A stretch of DNA of 64,000 nt from Catenuloplanes indicus (lineage in GTDB: Bacteria; Actinomycetota; Actinomycetes; Mycobacteriales; Micromonosporaceae), in contig NZ_JAUSUZ010000001.1 in assembly GCF_030813715.1 (NCBI RefSeq), forward strand, positions 62,001 through 126,000. The letters run 5' to 3'. The notes under the pieces are model-generated. The model worked only from the letters and a program-made list of their open reading frames with translations, did not search any database and was not told the origin of the DNA. Numbering within the stretch: the first letter of the stretch is position 1; every line of letters begins with the position of its first letter. Positions 39,676 to 48,336 of this stretch are shown here, piece by piece. The translations under genes were made by a program, and so were the position numbers.

Positions 39676-40338
39676 ATGCAAGATCGTGCCCTCGATGCCT
39701 TCGCGGCGGAGTCCTCGGCGCTCGTCGCGGCGCTGGCCGGCGTACCGGCGGAGGGTTTCGATCTGCCGTCGCCGTGTCCGCCGTGGACGGTCGGCGGGCT
39801 GCTCGGGCACGTGATCGTGACGGTGGGGCGGGTGCCGGGGATGCTGGCCGAGCCGGCGCCGGCGGTGGCGACGGTCGACGCGGCCGGGTATTACCGGCGG
39901 GACGAGCGGTCCTCGGCGGCGGCGAACGCCGCGCGGATCGCGGCCGGTGACGACCGTGCCGCGCGGCCGGGTGCGTCGCTGGTCACCGAGTTCACCACCA
40001 TCAGCGGGTACGTGGTGGAGCTGTGCCGCCGCGAGCCGGCGGACCGGGTGGTGCGCACCCGGCACGGTGATGCCATGCTGCTGGCCGACTTCATGCTGAC
40101 CCGGGTGGTCGAGGTGGCGGTGCACGGGCTGGACCTCGCGGCCGCGCTCGGCCGGCCGGCCTGGACCACACCGGCCGCGGTCACGGCGGTCAGCGGGCTG
40201 CTGCTCGGCGACACGCCGGTGCCGCTCGGCTGGGACCGGCTCACGTTCCTGCGCAAGGCGACCGGGCGGGCGCCGATGACCGCGGCGGAACGGGCGGCGG
40301 CCGGACGGCAGCGGATCCGCTGGCTCGCCCTCGGGTGA
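39676..40338 (+). CDS. DinB-like maleylpyruvate isomerase family protein
   Basis: 220 aa. The N-terminal segment DLPSPCPPWTVGGLLGHVIV near residue 30 is the conserved opening of the mycothiol-dependent maleylpyruvate isomerase/DinB_2 domain, with the metal-ligand His in LLGHV and a second in VAVHGLDLAAALG near 150. These proteins form four-helix bundles that may use mycothiol, the actinobacterial thiol. The specific reaction is unknown. Single gene after the metH terminator. Confidence 0.8.
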   Translation: MQDRALDAFAAESSALVAALAGVPAEGFDLPSPCPPWTVGGLLGHVIVTVGRVPGMLAEPAPAVATVDAAGYYRRDERSSAAANAARIAAGDDRAARPGASLVTEFTTISGYVVELCRREPADRVVRTRHGDAMLLADFMLTRVVEVAVHGLDLAAALGRPAWTTPAAVTAVSGLLLGDTPVPLGWDRLTFLRKATGRAPMTAAERAAAGRQRIRWLALG

Positions 40339-40365
40339 GTTCGTGCGGTATTCGTGAAAAAGTCA

Positions 40366-40394
40366 TTGATCTGCGTACACACCGAGTGTATAAG
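40366..40394 (+). promoter_or_regulatory. Promoter and overlapping operator of the PadR operon
   Basis: TTGATC (40366-40371) and TATAAG (40389-40394) are 17 bp apart, a near-consensus housekeeping promoter. TACAC-N5-GTGTA (40376-40390) overlaps the -10, and the larger pair GTACAC/GTGTAC (40375-40380 and 40399-40404) brackets it. A PadR-type dimer could block transcription here. The predicted start point leaves a leader of only a few nucleotides. Confidence 0.65.
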
Positions 40395-40414
40395 CGAGGT
40401 GTACAGTGGCGGGC

Positions 40415-40939
40415 ATGTCAGTGGGATTCGCGTTGTTGGGGCTGCTCGAGACCGGGCCCAAACACGGCTATGACCTGAAGCGGACCTACGACGAGCGGTT
40501 CGGCGCCGGGCGGGCACCGCTGCACTACGGCCAGGTCTACTCCACGCTCGCGCGGCTGCTCAAGCACGGCCTGGTCGAGGTGGAGTCCGAGCCGGGCGAC
40601 GGGCCGGACCGCAAACGCTATGCGATCACCGACGCCGGCATCACCGACGTCTCCGAGTGGCTCGGCCGGCCGGAGAAACCGGAGCCGTACCTGCAGAGCA
40701 CGCTGTTCACCAAGATCGTGCTCGCGCTGCTGACCGGCCGCGACGCGAACGATCTGCTCGACACCCAGCGCCACGAGCACCTGCGGCTGATGCGCGAGCT
40801 GACCCAGCGCAAGATGAGCGGTGACCTCGCCGACGCACTGATCTGCGACCACGCGCTGTTCCACCTGGAGGCCGACCTGCGCTGGCTGGAGCTGACCGCC
40901 GCGCGCCTCGACCAGCTCGCCGAGCGGGTCACCCGATGA
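40415..40939 (+). CDS. PadR-family transcriptional regulator
   Basis: 174 aa. The N-terminal winged helix opens MSVGFALLGLLETGPKHGYD and contains YGQVYSTLARLLKHGLVEVE and DRKRYAITDAG, the PadR signature. The C-terminal helical part is the Vir_act_alpha-like dimerisation domain. Start ATG 40415; GTG 40406 is an alternative adding three residues. Coupled by ATGA to the ABC ATPase gene, so it very likely represses this operon through the palindrome in its own promoter. Confidence 0.92.
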   Translation: MSVGFALLGLLETGPKHGYDLKRTYDERFGAGRAPLHYGQVYSTLARLLKHGLVEVESEPGDGPDRKRYAITDAGITDVSEWLGRPEKPEPYLQSTLFTKIVLALLTGRDANDLLDTQRHEHLRLMRELTQRKMSGDLADALICDHALFHLEADLRWLELTAARLDQLAERVTR

Positions 40940-41610
40940 CCCTGCTGACCGCGACCGACCTGCGGCTGAGTTTCGGCCCGACGAAGGCGCTGGACGGCGC
41001 CTCGCTGACCGTGCACGCCGGGGAGGTGCTGGCGCTGATGGGGCCGTCCGGCTCCGGCAAGTCCACGCTGCTGCACTGCCTGGCCGGCATCCTGCGCGCC
41101 GAGTCCGGCACGGTCACGTTCGACGGCCGCGAGCTGGCCGCGATGACCGACGCCGCGCGCAGCGAGCTGCGCCGCACCGCCTTCGGGTTCGTGTTCCAGT
41201 TCGGCCAGCTCGTGCCGGAACTGACCTGCCTGGAGAACGTGGCGCTCCCGCTGCGGCTGTCCGGCACCGGCCGCCGCGCCGCACACGCCGAGGCCGCGAG
41301 CTGGCTGGAGCGGCTGGAGGTCGCCGACCTGGCCGGCAAACGCCCCGGCCAGGTCTCCGGCGGGCAGGGCCAGCGGGTCGCGGTCGCGCGGGCCCTGGTC
41401 ACCCGGCCCCGCGTGGTCTTCGCGGACGAGCCGACCGGCGCGCTCGACTCGCTCAACGGCGAGCGCGTCATGCAGCTGCTCACCACGGCCGCCCGCGACA
41501 CCGGCGCCGCCGTGGTGCTGGTGACGCATGAGGCGCGCGTCGCGGCCTACTCCGACCGGGAGGCGATCGTCCGCGACGGCCGGGTCCGCGAGCAGGAGTT
41601 CGCCCGATGA
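40936..41610 (+). CDS. MacB/LolD-type ABC ATPase
   Basis: 224 aa. Walker A GPSGSGKST near residue 38, Q-loop FVFQFGQL near 90, signature VSGGQGQRVAVARAL near 140, Walker B VVFADEPTGALDS near 160. The spacing and the DEPTGALD motif are those of ATPases that partner FtsX-like permeases. Coupled on both sides by ATGA. Confidence 0.95.
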   Translation: MTLLTATDLRLSFGPTKALDGASLTVHAGEVLALMGPSGSGKSTLLHCLAGILRAESGTVTFDGRELAAMTDAARSELRRTAFGFVFQFGQLVPELTCLENVALPLRLSGTGRRAAHAEAASWLERLEVADLAGKRPGQVSGGQGQRVAVARALVTRPRVVFADEPTGALDSLNGERVMQLLTTAARDTGAAVVLVTHEARVAAYSDREAIVRDGRVREQEFAR

Positions 41611-43868
41611 GCGTGCGCCGCCGCGCCGCCGACCTGCTGCTCGGCATGCGGCTGTCGGTCGCCGGCGGCCGCGCCGGCTGGACCCGGCTGGGCCTGATCG
41701 CGGTCGGCGTCGGCCTCGGCGTCGCCATGCTGCTGATCACCGCGAGCATCCCGACGTTGGTCGCCGCGCGCAGTACCCGGCTGGCCGAGCGTGCCGAGGC
41801 GATCGACATCTACCGGCCGGTGCCGCCCGGCGACCACACCGTGCTGGTTCAGCCCGCCGACACCGACTTCGCCGGCCGGTCGATCCACGGCCGGCTGCTG
41901 CAGGCCGACGGCACCAGCCCGGTGCTGCCGCCCGGCGTCACCGTCATGCCGCGACCCGGCGAGATGGTCGTCTCCCCGGCGCTGGCCGCGCTGCTGCGCT
42001 CGGACGACGGCGCGCTGCTGCGCGAGCGGTGGGCCGCGCGCACGATCGGCGAGATCGGCCCGGCCGGGCTGGCCGGCCCCGGCGAGCTCGCGGTCTACCT
42101 CGGCACCGACCGGCTCGCCGGTGACGACTCGCGCCGCGTCGACCGGTTCGGCCGGCCGGAGCTGGACGAGGGCAACGACCCTACGCTCGTGCTGCTCGGC
42201 GCGGTCGGCCTGGCCGTGCTGCTCGTCCCGGTCGCGGTGTTCGTCGCGACCGCGGTCCGGTTCGGCGGCGAGAGCCGCGACCGGCGGCTCGCCGCGATCC
42301 GGCTGGTCGGCGCGGACGCGGAGATGACCCGGCGGATCGCGGCCGGCGAGACGCTCACCGGCGCGCTGCTCGGCCTGCTCACCGGCACGATCGGGTACGC
42401 GGTGGTGGCGTGGGCCGGCGGTGGTGCGGTACCGGCCGGCATGAGCTACTACGCCGCCGACGCCCGCCCGCACCCCGCGCTCGCGATCCTCACCGTGTTG
42501 CTGGTGCCGTCCGCGGCCGTGCTGGTCACGCTCGTCACGCTGCGCCGCGTCGTGGTCGAGCCGCTCGGCGTGGTCCGGCACAGCGCCGACCGCCGGCGGC
42601 GGCTGTGGTGGCGGCTCATCCTCCCGGCCGTCGGCCTCGCACTGCTCTGGCCGATCCGCGACGGCATCGGCGACGACGACGTCGGCTTCGAGGTGCCGGT
42701 CTTCGCCGGCCTGGTCGCGCTGCTGCTCGGCGTCGCGCTGCTGCTGCCCTGGTGGGTCGAGGCGACCGTGCGCCGGCTCGGCGGCGGCAGCGTCGCCTGG
42801 GAACTCGCCGTCCGCCGCCTTCAGCTGGACAGCGGCACCGCGGTCCGCGCGGTCTCCGGCCTCGCGGTCTCCGTCGCCGGCGCGATCGCGCTGCAGGGCC
42901 TGATGCTCGCGTTCCAGGCGCAGAACACGCTCGACTTCGGCCGCAGCACCGCCGACTTCCAGGCCTCGGTCTGGCCCAGCGACCTCGACACCGACCGCTG
43001 GCTGCCCGCGCTGCGCGCCGCTCCCGGCGTCACCGCCGTCACCACCGAGACCACCGTGGCCGGCACCGACGTCACCAACGACGAGGTCGTCCGGCTCACC
43101 ATCGGAGACTGCACCATGCTCCGGCAGTACGCCACCATCGAGACCTGCACGGACGGCGACACGTTCATCGCCGCCGGCGCACCCGCGGCGCCCGGCGCGG
43201 TCTACGCGCTCGACGGCGGCGACGCGCCGTGGACGCTGCCCGCCGACGCGGTCACGGTCACGCCGATCGGCAACGAGCTGCTCGGCATCGCGCCACAGGT
43301 GCTGGTCACCCCGGCCGTGCTCGCCGGGACGCGGTACGAGCCGTACCGGCTGGAGTACTACGCCGCACTCGAACCGGCCGCACCGGATGCGATCGAACAC
43401 CTGCGCAACGCCGCCGCCACGGTCGACCCGGCCGCGCGGGTGAGCCTGATCAGCGACAGCGCGATCACCCCGATCCTGGCCGGCGTCCGCCAGGCCATGT
43501 TCGTGCTCGCCACCGCACTGCTGCTGCTGATCGGCGCCAGCATGGTCGTCAACATCGGCGAGCAGCTCACCGTACGCCGCCGGCCGCTGGCGATCCTGGT
43601 CGCGTTCGGCACCCGCCGCCGCACCCTGGCCGCGTCGATCCTGTACCAGGTCGCCGTCCCGGTCCTGCTCGGCATGACCCTGGCCGTGCTCACCGGCACC
43701 GGGCTCGGCGCGATCCTGCAGACCGCGGCCTCCGCCCCGATCAGTTTCGACTGGCCCGGCATTACGCTCACCACCGGCGCCGCCGTCCTCGTCATCCTCC
43801 TCACCACGACCGCCAGCCTCCCCGTCCTCTGGCGCCTCACCAAGCCGGACGGCTTACGCACCGAATAG
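41607..43868 (+). CDS. FtsX-like ABC permease
   Basis: 753 aa. A first helix (about 20-45), a large extracytoplasmic domain, then groups of helices near 205-310 and 335-420, a second outer domain (about 435-610) and three final helices (620-745). This is the duplicated FtsX/MacB permease found in actinomycetes. MacB-type systems use ATP to transmit force across the membrane and often export or defend against peptides and drugs. PadR control suggests a stress-inducible defence transporter. Confidence 0.9.
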   Translation: MSVRRRAADLLLGMRLSVAGGRAGWTRLGLIAVGVGLGVAMLLITASIPTLVAARSTRLAERAEAIDIYRPVPPGDHTVLVQPADTDFAGRSIHGRLLQADGTSPVLPPGVTVMPRPGEMVVSPALAALLRSDDGALLRERWAARTIGEIGPAGLAGPGELAVYLGTDRLAGDDSRRVDRFGRPELDEGNDPTLVLLGAVGLAVLLVPVAVFVATAVRFGGESRDRRLAAIRLVGADAEMTRRIAAGETLTGALLGLLTGTIGYAVVAWAGGGAVPAGMSYYAADARPHPALAILTVLLVPSAAVLVTLVTLRRVVVEPLGVVRHSADRRRRLWWRLILPAVGLALLWPIRDGIGDDDVGFEVPVFAGLVALLLGVALLLPWWVEATVRRLGGGSVAWELAVRRLQLDSGTAVRAVSGLAVSVAGAIALQGLMLAFQAQNTLDFGRSTADFQASVWPSDLDTDRWLPALRAAPGVTAVTTETTVAGTDVTNDEVVRLTIGDCTMLRQYATIETCTDGDTFIAAGAPAAPGAVYALDGGDAPWTLPADAVTVTPIGNELLGIAPQVLVTPAVLAGTRYEPYRLEYYAALEPAAPDAIEHLRNAAATVDPAARVSLISDSAITPILAGVRQAMFVLATALLLLIGASMVVNIGEQLTVRRRPLAILVAFGTRRRTLAASILYQVAVPVLLGMTLAVLTGTGLGAILQTAASAPISFDWPGITLTTGAAVLVILLTTTASLPVLWRLTKPDGLRTE

Positions 43869-44150
43869 CGGCGACCCCGGTCAGCGCTCACAGCCGAGCG
43901 GAGTCGCCACCCGCGTGGTGGGCCGCGATCACGCTCGCGGTCGCGGTCGGCGGCTCTGCCAGAACGCGCGGCATGGACGTTCGGGATCCGGAGCGTGCTG
44001 TTCGGATGATGGGCGAGGTCCTCGAACCGCTCTCCGATCGTGACCGGCCGGGCGCGGCACGGATTCCTGCCGCTGGACCTGGTGGTGGATGTCCGTGAGT
44101 TGCTCCTGCGGGCTGTCACGCGTCTCAACCGGGGTGTGGCGCCATAGTGG

Positions 44151-44786
44151 ATGATCGGCGGCGTGACGGGGAGAGCGCGAACGTATCGGTGGAGTCAGCC
44201 GGTGGCGCTGTGGCTGATCGTCGCCGTGATCGAGTTCCGGCGGCCGGCGTATCACACCGATGAATGGCTTTTCGCCTGGCCGATCCGGGTGATCGAGGTG
44301 ATCGCCTGGCTGGTGGCGGTGGTGGTGACGGTCGTGCTGCTGGTGCGGCGCAGGCGGCGGATCGCCGGTGGTGTCGCGGTGCTGGTGCTGGCACCGGCGG
44401 TGCTGCACTTCACCAGCTGGGCGCTGTGGCATCCGGAGTCCTACTACGCGACGCACCGCTACGCGTTCGCGGCCGCCGCGGAGGGCGTGCGCACCGGCGA
44501 GATCGGCTGGGTCGACGGGCCGGGTGAGCGGCTGCCGTTCCATCTGCGTGACCTCGCCATCGACGGCGAGGTCACGATGCTCGGGCGGCAGGTCCTGCTG
44601 CTTCGGCAGGCGCGGCGGCCGTACCCGGGCGTGCCGGAAGGGTTTCTGTTCCACGAGGGCCGGCCGGCGGCCGGGACCCGGTTCCTGATCGACGGCCACT
44701 ACTACGACTTCCCGGCCACGCGCGCGCTGGGGGACGGCTGGTGGTATCTGCGGCCGTACGCGCTCGGTCCGCGGGCCGTGGCGTAA
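44151..44786 (+). CDS. Hypothetical membrane protein
   Basis: 211 aa with three hydrophobic helices in the first 100 residues (PVALWLIVAVIEF, VIEVIAWLVAVVVTVVLLV, GGVAVLVLAPAVLHFTSWAL) and a soluble tail containing several paired aromatic stretches (YYATHRY, HYYDFPA, GWWYLRPY). No family was recognised and no catalytic motif is apparent. It is separated from its neighbours and has no evident partner. The coding direction is supported by the membrane pattern and by strong third-position GC. Confidence 0.6.
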   Translation: MIGGVTGRARTYRWSQPVALWLIVAVIEFRRPAYHTDEWLFAWPIRVIEVIAWLVAVVVTVVLLVRRRRRIAGGVAVLVLAPAVLHFTSWALWHPESYYATHRYAFAAAAEGVRTGEIGWVDGPGERLPFHLRDLAIDGEVTMLGRQVLLLRQARRPYPGVPEGFLFHEGRPAAGTRFLIDGHYYDFPATRALGDGWWYLRPYALGPRAVA

Positions 44787-44860
44787 AACCCGGTGCGGGA
44801 CCGCGCCGTACCGGCCTACCCTCGCGGAGGAAGCGACCCGCACGGAGAAGGAGATCGATC

Positions 44861-44965
44861 ATGACGGCTACCGGTGGCATCCCCGGTCCCCTGTGTGATC
44901 TCTCTGCCGGAAAGGCACTTCGTGTTACGTCTCTTCGAGAACCCGACCGATCCCTTCACGCATGA
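44861..44965 (+). CDS. Possible 34-aa leader peptide before ABC exporter
   Basis: A short frame with an excellent ribosome site (AAGGAG, 7 nt before ATG 44861) encodes MTATGGIPGPLCDLSAGKAL and 14 more residues. Its last 44 nt overlap the start of the following ABC exporter in a different frame. It may be a translated leader that couples or regulates exporter translation, or an exported peptide. No homology is recognised. Confidence 0.35.
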   Translation: MTATGGIPGPLCDLSAGKALRVTSLREPDRSLHA

Positions 44966-46817
44966 CGACCGGCCGCTCGCACGGAGCGTGCGCCGGTTCC
45001 TGATCGATGAACTGCGGCCGCTGCGACCGGTCGCCGCGGTCGCGGTGACCAGCACGATCCTGTGCGCGGTGCTGGAGGTGTGGCTGATCGCGTACGCCGG
45101 GCGGCTCGTCGATCTGCTCGCGGCCGGCCGCCCGGACACGTTCTGGGACGCGCGCGGCGCCGAACTCATCGCGGTCGCGGTGCTGACGCTGCTGGTCCGG
45201 CCGGCGCTGAACCTGGCCAGTGAGGCGCTGGACGACATCGCGTTCCGGGCCAACGCCCGGCCGCTGGCCCGCTGGCGGATGCACCGGCACGTGTCCCGGC
45301 AGTCGATCGGCTGGTTCCGCGGCGACTTCGCCGGGCGGATCGCCAGCTGGGTCCGCGACGGCGGCGACGCCGCCGCGACCGCGGCGTACTCGGTCATCCA
45401 CACGCTGGTGTACGTGACCGCCTACGTCGCCGGGTCGGTGTGGGTGATGGCCGCGATCGACGTGCGGCTGCTGCTCCCGCTCGGCGCGTGGCTCTCGGCG
45501 TACGCGCTGCTCACGGTGGTGCTGGTGCCGCGCTACCGGCGGGCGTCGGAGCGGCTGCAGGAGGCGGAGTCGGCACTGACCGGGCTGCTCGTCGACGCGT
45601 ACGCGAACGCGGACACGCTCGCGCTGCTCGGCGAGCCGGCGGCGCGCGTGGCGAACGACCGGGCGATCTTCCGCCGGGCGCGGCGGGCGCACCTGGACCT
45701 GCAGCGCGTCGAGGTGACGATCAACGGCACGATGATGGCGCTGGGCAGCGCGCTGCTGGTCGGGCTGGTCGGCTACGGGATCGCGCTGTGGCGTACCGGT
45801 GCGGCGCCCCTGGGTCTGGTCGCGGCCGCGCTCGCGCTCAGCTTCCGCATCACGTCGATGGCGGAATGGCTGCTGGACGCGGTGTCGTCGCTGTTCGGCG
45901 CCGTGGGCGCGCTCCGCCGTGCGCTGCGGACCGTCGCGCAGCCGCTGGCGGTGCGGGACAGACCGGGGGCCACCCCGCTGCGGGTACGTGGCGGAGCGAT
46001 CACGTTCGCGCGGGTCAGCCATCACTACGGTCGCGGCGCCGGCGGGCTCGACCGGCTGGACCTGCACGTGCGGGCCGGGGAGCGGGTCGGGATCGTGGGC
46101 CGGTCCGGTGCGGGCAAGTCCACGCTGGCGGGTCTGCTGCTGCGGTTCCACGACGCCGAGCGCGGCACGATCACGATCGACGGCACCGACATCACCACGG
46201 TCACCCAGGAGAGCCTGCGCTCCCGGATCGCCATGGTCGCGCAGGAGGCCACGCTGCTGCACCGCTCGATCCGGGAGAACATCGCCGGTCCGGGCCCCGC
46301 CGATCCGGCCGCGGTGTGGAAGGCCGTGGAACGCGCGTCGGCCGGGTTCGTGGCGGACCTGCCCGGCGGGCTGGACGCGCTGGCCGGCGAGCGCGGCGTG
46401 AAACTGTCCGGCGGGCAGCGGCAGCGGATCGCGCTGGCCCGCGCGTTCTACCGGGACGCGCCGATCCTGGTGCTGGACGAGGCCACGTCCGCGCTCGACT
46501 CCGAGGCCGAGGCCGCGATCCACGACACGCTCGACGAGGTGCTGCACGGCCGTACCGTGATCGCCATCGCCCATCGGTTGTCCACGATCGCGCGGATGGA
46601 CCGGATCGTGGTGCTGGACGCCGGCCGGATCGTCGAGGCGGGCACGCACGCGGACCTGCTGCGCCACGGCGGTCTCTACGCGCGGCTGTGGGCCCGGCAG
46701 TCCGACGGTTTCCTCGGCACCGACGACAATGGCGGGCGTGCGCGCGTCGAGGCTGATGAACCTGGTACTGCTGTTGCAGGCGCGGGGGACGCTGACCGCC
46801 GCCCAGATCGCCGCTGA
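44922..46817 (+). CDS. ABC exporter, fused permease and ATPase
   Basis: 631 aa from GTG 44922, chosen because GGAAAGG lies 6 nt upstream and the protein then begins with the common FENPTDPF motif. Six helices span about 45-330. Walker A GRSGAGKST near 398, signature LSGGQRQR near 495, Walker B ILVLDEATSALDS near 515, H-loop AIAHRLSTIARMD near 550. A half-size exporter of unknown substrate. Its last 29 codons overlap the start of the WYL regulator gene by 89 nt, an unusually long overlap. Confidence 0.9.
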   Translation: MLRLFENPTDPFTHDDRPLARSVRRFLIDELRPLRPVAAVAVTSTILCAVLEVWLIAYAGRLVDLLAAGRPDTFWDARGAELIAVAVLTLLVRPALNLASEALDDIAFRANARPLARWRMHRHVSRQSIGWFRGDFAGRIASWVRDGGDAAATAAYSVIHTLVYVTAYVAGSVWVMAAIDVRLLLPLGAWLSAYALLTVVLVPRYRRASERLQEAESALTGLLVDAYANADTLALLGEPAARVANDRAIFRRARRAHLDLQRVEVTINGTMMALGSALLVGLVGYGIALWRTGAAPLGLVAAALALSFRITSMAEWLLDAVSSLFGAVGALRRALRTVAQPLAVRDRPGATPLRVRGGAITFARVSHHYGRGAGGLDRLDLHVRAGERVGIVGRSGAGKSTLAGLLLRFHDAERGTITIDGTDITTVTQESLRSRIAMVAQEATLLHRSIRENIAGPGPADPAAVWKAVERASAGFVADLPGGLDALAGERGVKLSGGQRQRIALARAFYRDAPILVLDEATSALDSEAEAAIHDTLDEVLHGRTVIAIAHRLSTIARMDRIVVLDAGRIVEAGTHADLLRHGGLYARLWARQSDGFLGTDDNGGRARVEADEPGTAVAGAGDADRRPDRR

Positions 46818-47670
46818 GCTCGGCGTCTCCGAGCGGACCGTGTACCGGGACGTGACCGCGCTCAGCGGCGTGGGCGTCCCGGTCTACGCGGAGCAGGGCC
46901 GGGCCGGCGGCTACCGGCTGGTCGACGGCTACCGGACGCGGCTGACCGGGATGAGCCCGACCGAGGCCGAGGCGGTGTTCCTGCTCGGCCTGCCCGGCCC
47001 GGCCCGCGACCTCGGGCTCGGCGACCTGGTCACCGCCGCGCACCTGAAGGTCGTCGCCGCGCTGCCCGCGTCCGCCCGCGCGGTGCAGCGCTTCCACCTG
47101 GACGTGCCCGGCTGGTTCGGCGACCGGACGGTGCCGCCGGTGCTGGCCGACCTGGCCGCGGCGGTCTGGACCGACCGCGCGGTCGAGATCCGCTACCGTG
47201 GCGCCGCACGCCGGCTCCTCCCGTACGGTGTGATTCTGAAGGCCGGTGTCTGGTACCTGCTCGGCCGCGTCGGCGACGACCTGCGCGTCTACCGCGTCGA
47301 CCGGATCGACGCGCTCGCCGTGACCGAGCAGGCGTTCACCCGGCCGCCGGACTTCGACCTGGCCGCCGCCTGGGCGGTGCGCGCGGACGCGTTCGTGCGC
47401 GGCATGCTCACCGGCACGATCGAGGTGCGCCTGCACCCGGACGGCGTCCGCGCGCTCCGCTGGGCGGTCGAACCGCAGGCAGTCGCGGGCATGCGGGTGA
47501 CCGGCGTCGACGCGCACGGCTGGACCCGCGCGCACCTGCCGGTCGAGTCGGTCGACGTCGCCTACGACCAGATGCTGTGCCTCGGCCCGCTCGTCGAGGT
47601 CCTCGCCCCGGCCGTGCTCCGGGACCGGATGCGGGAGGCGGCGACGCTCACGGCCGCGCTCTACCGCTGA
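46729..47670 (+). CDS. WYL-domain HTH transcriptional regulator
   Basis: 313 aa. N-terminal HTH_11 domain (RLMNLVLLLQARGTLTAAQI then SERTVYRDVTALSGVGVPVY) and a WYL domain (about 140-220; GVILKAGVWYLLGRVGDDLRVYRVDRI), followed by the WCX extension. Such YafY/PafBC-type regulators bind ligands or nucleic acid through WYL. The start may be ATG 46729 or ATG 46756; the former overlaps the ABC exporter by 89 nt. The 3' end overlaps the convergent TIGR03086-like gene by 23 bp. Confidence 0.92.
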   Translation: MAGVRASRLMNLVLLLQARGTLTAAQIAAELGVSERTVYRDVTALSGVGVPVYAEQGRAGGYRLVDGYRTRLTGMSPTEAEAVFLLGLPGPARDLGLGDLVTAAHLKVVAALPASARAVQRFHLDVPGWFGDRTVPPVLADLAAAVWTDRAVEIRYRGAARRLLPYGVILKAGVWYLLGRVGDDLRVYRVDRIDALAVTEQAFTRPPDFDLAAAWAVRADAFVRGMLTGTIEVRLHPDGVRALRWAVEPQAVAGMRVTGVDAHGWTRAHLPVESVDVAYDQMLCLGPLVEVLAPAVLRDRMREAATLTAALYR

Positions 47671-48211
47671 GCGCCAGCGCCTCGCCGAACGCGTCCGCGC
47701 CGTCCGTGACCGGCTGCGCCGCCGCGAAGATGCCCATCTCCCGGCCCCGCGCCGCGGACCCGGCCACGAACTCCCGCGTCACGTCCGCGACCGCCGGGTC
47801 GACCGCGTACGGCTGGCCGGTCGCCTGCGCCAGATCCCAGCCGTGGATCGCCAGGTCGCTGATCAGCATCGACACGGTCATCCGCGCGGGCATCGCCATT
47901 CCGCCCATCGCGATCGTCCCGTCCCACGCGGACGGCTGCGACCACGCCTCCAGCGCGGCCCGCCGGTCGTCGTCGAAGCCGTCACCGGGCCCGTCCGCGG
48001 TCATCAGGTCCCGGCCCCACAGCTCCGCCGGCACCGGCAGCCGCCGCCCGGCCAGGCTGAGCGCGGCCGCGACCTGCAGCAGGTGGTTGGTCAGCGCGCG
48101 TACGTCCCAGTCCGTGCACGGGGTCGGCATTCCCAGCTGCTCCGGCGCGACCCCGTGCACCACCGCGGCCGTACCCGCGAACGCCCTGCGCAACACCTCG
48201 TGAAGTTGCAT
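47648..48211 (-). CDS. TIGR03086-like DinB/mycothiol family protein
   Basis: 187 aa. VAPEQLGMPTPCTDWDVRAL then TNHLLQVAAAL is the recognisable TIGR03086/DinB_2 opening, with the expected second histidine in LAIHGWDLAQATG near 128. Actinobacterial members are predicted metal-binding four-helix bundles, some mycothiol-dependent. Substrate unknown. It ends inside the WYL regulator's 3' end on the opposite strand. Confidence 0.85.
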   Translation of the reverse strand: MQLHEVLRRAFAGTAAVVHGVAPEQLGMPTPCTDWDVRALTNHLLQVAAALSLAGRRLPVPAELWGRDLMTADGPGDGFDDDRRAALEAWSQPSAWDGTIAMGGMAMPARMTVSMLISDLAIHGWDLAQATGQPYAVDPAVADVTREFVAGSAARGREMGIFAAAQPVTDGADAFGEALALSGRARP

Positions 48212-48336
48212 ATGTGCAGGCTAGACGCGAGCGGGACGCACGTTCGGCGAACGCCGGGAGCAGGGTCGTACGGCAGACTGCCCTCGTGTCCCACCACGTG
48301 CGGACGGCTGGCTCGCACCTCGGCGGGGATGCCGCG

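Noticed and set aside
43869-44150. Small frames such as MDVRDPERAVRMMGEVLEPL at 43972 and HGFLPLDLVVDVREL in another frame ending at 44146
   Set aside because: Each is under 45 codons with no ribosome site, no family and weak codon bias. Possibly a degraded gene, but not supportable.
44861-44965. The 34-aa peptide as a RiPP precursor
   Set aside because: No modification enzyme or leader-recognition element is nearby, the sequence has a single Cys, and there is no core-like repeat.
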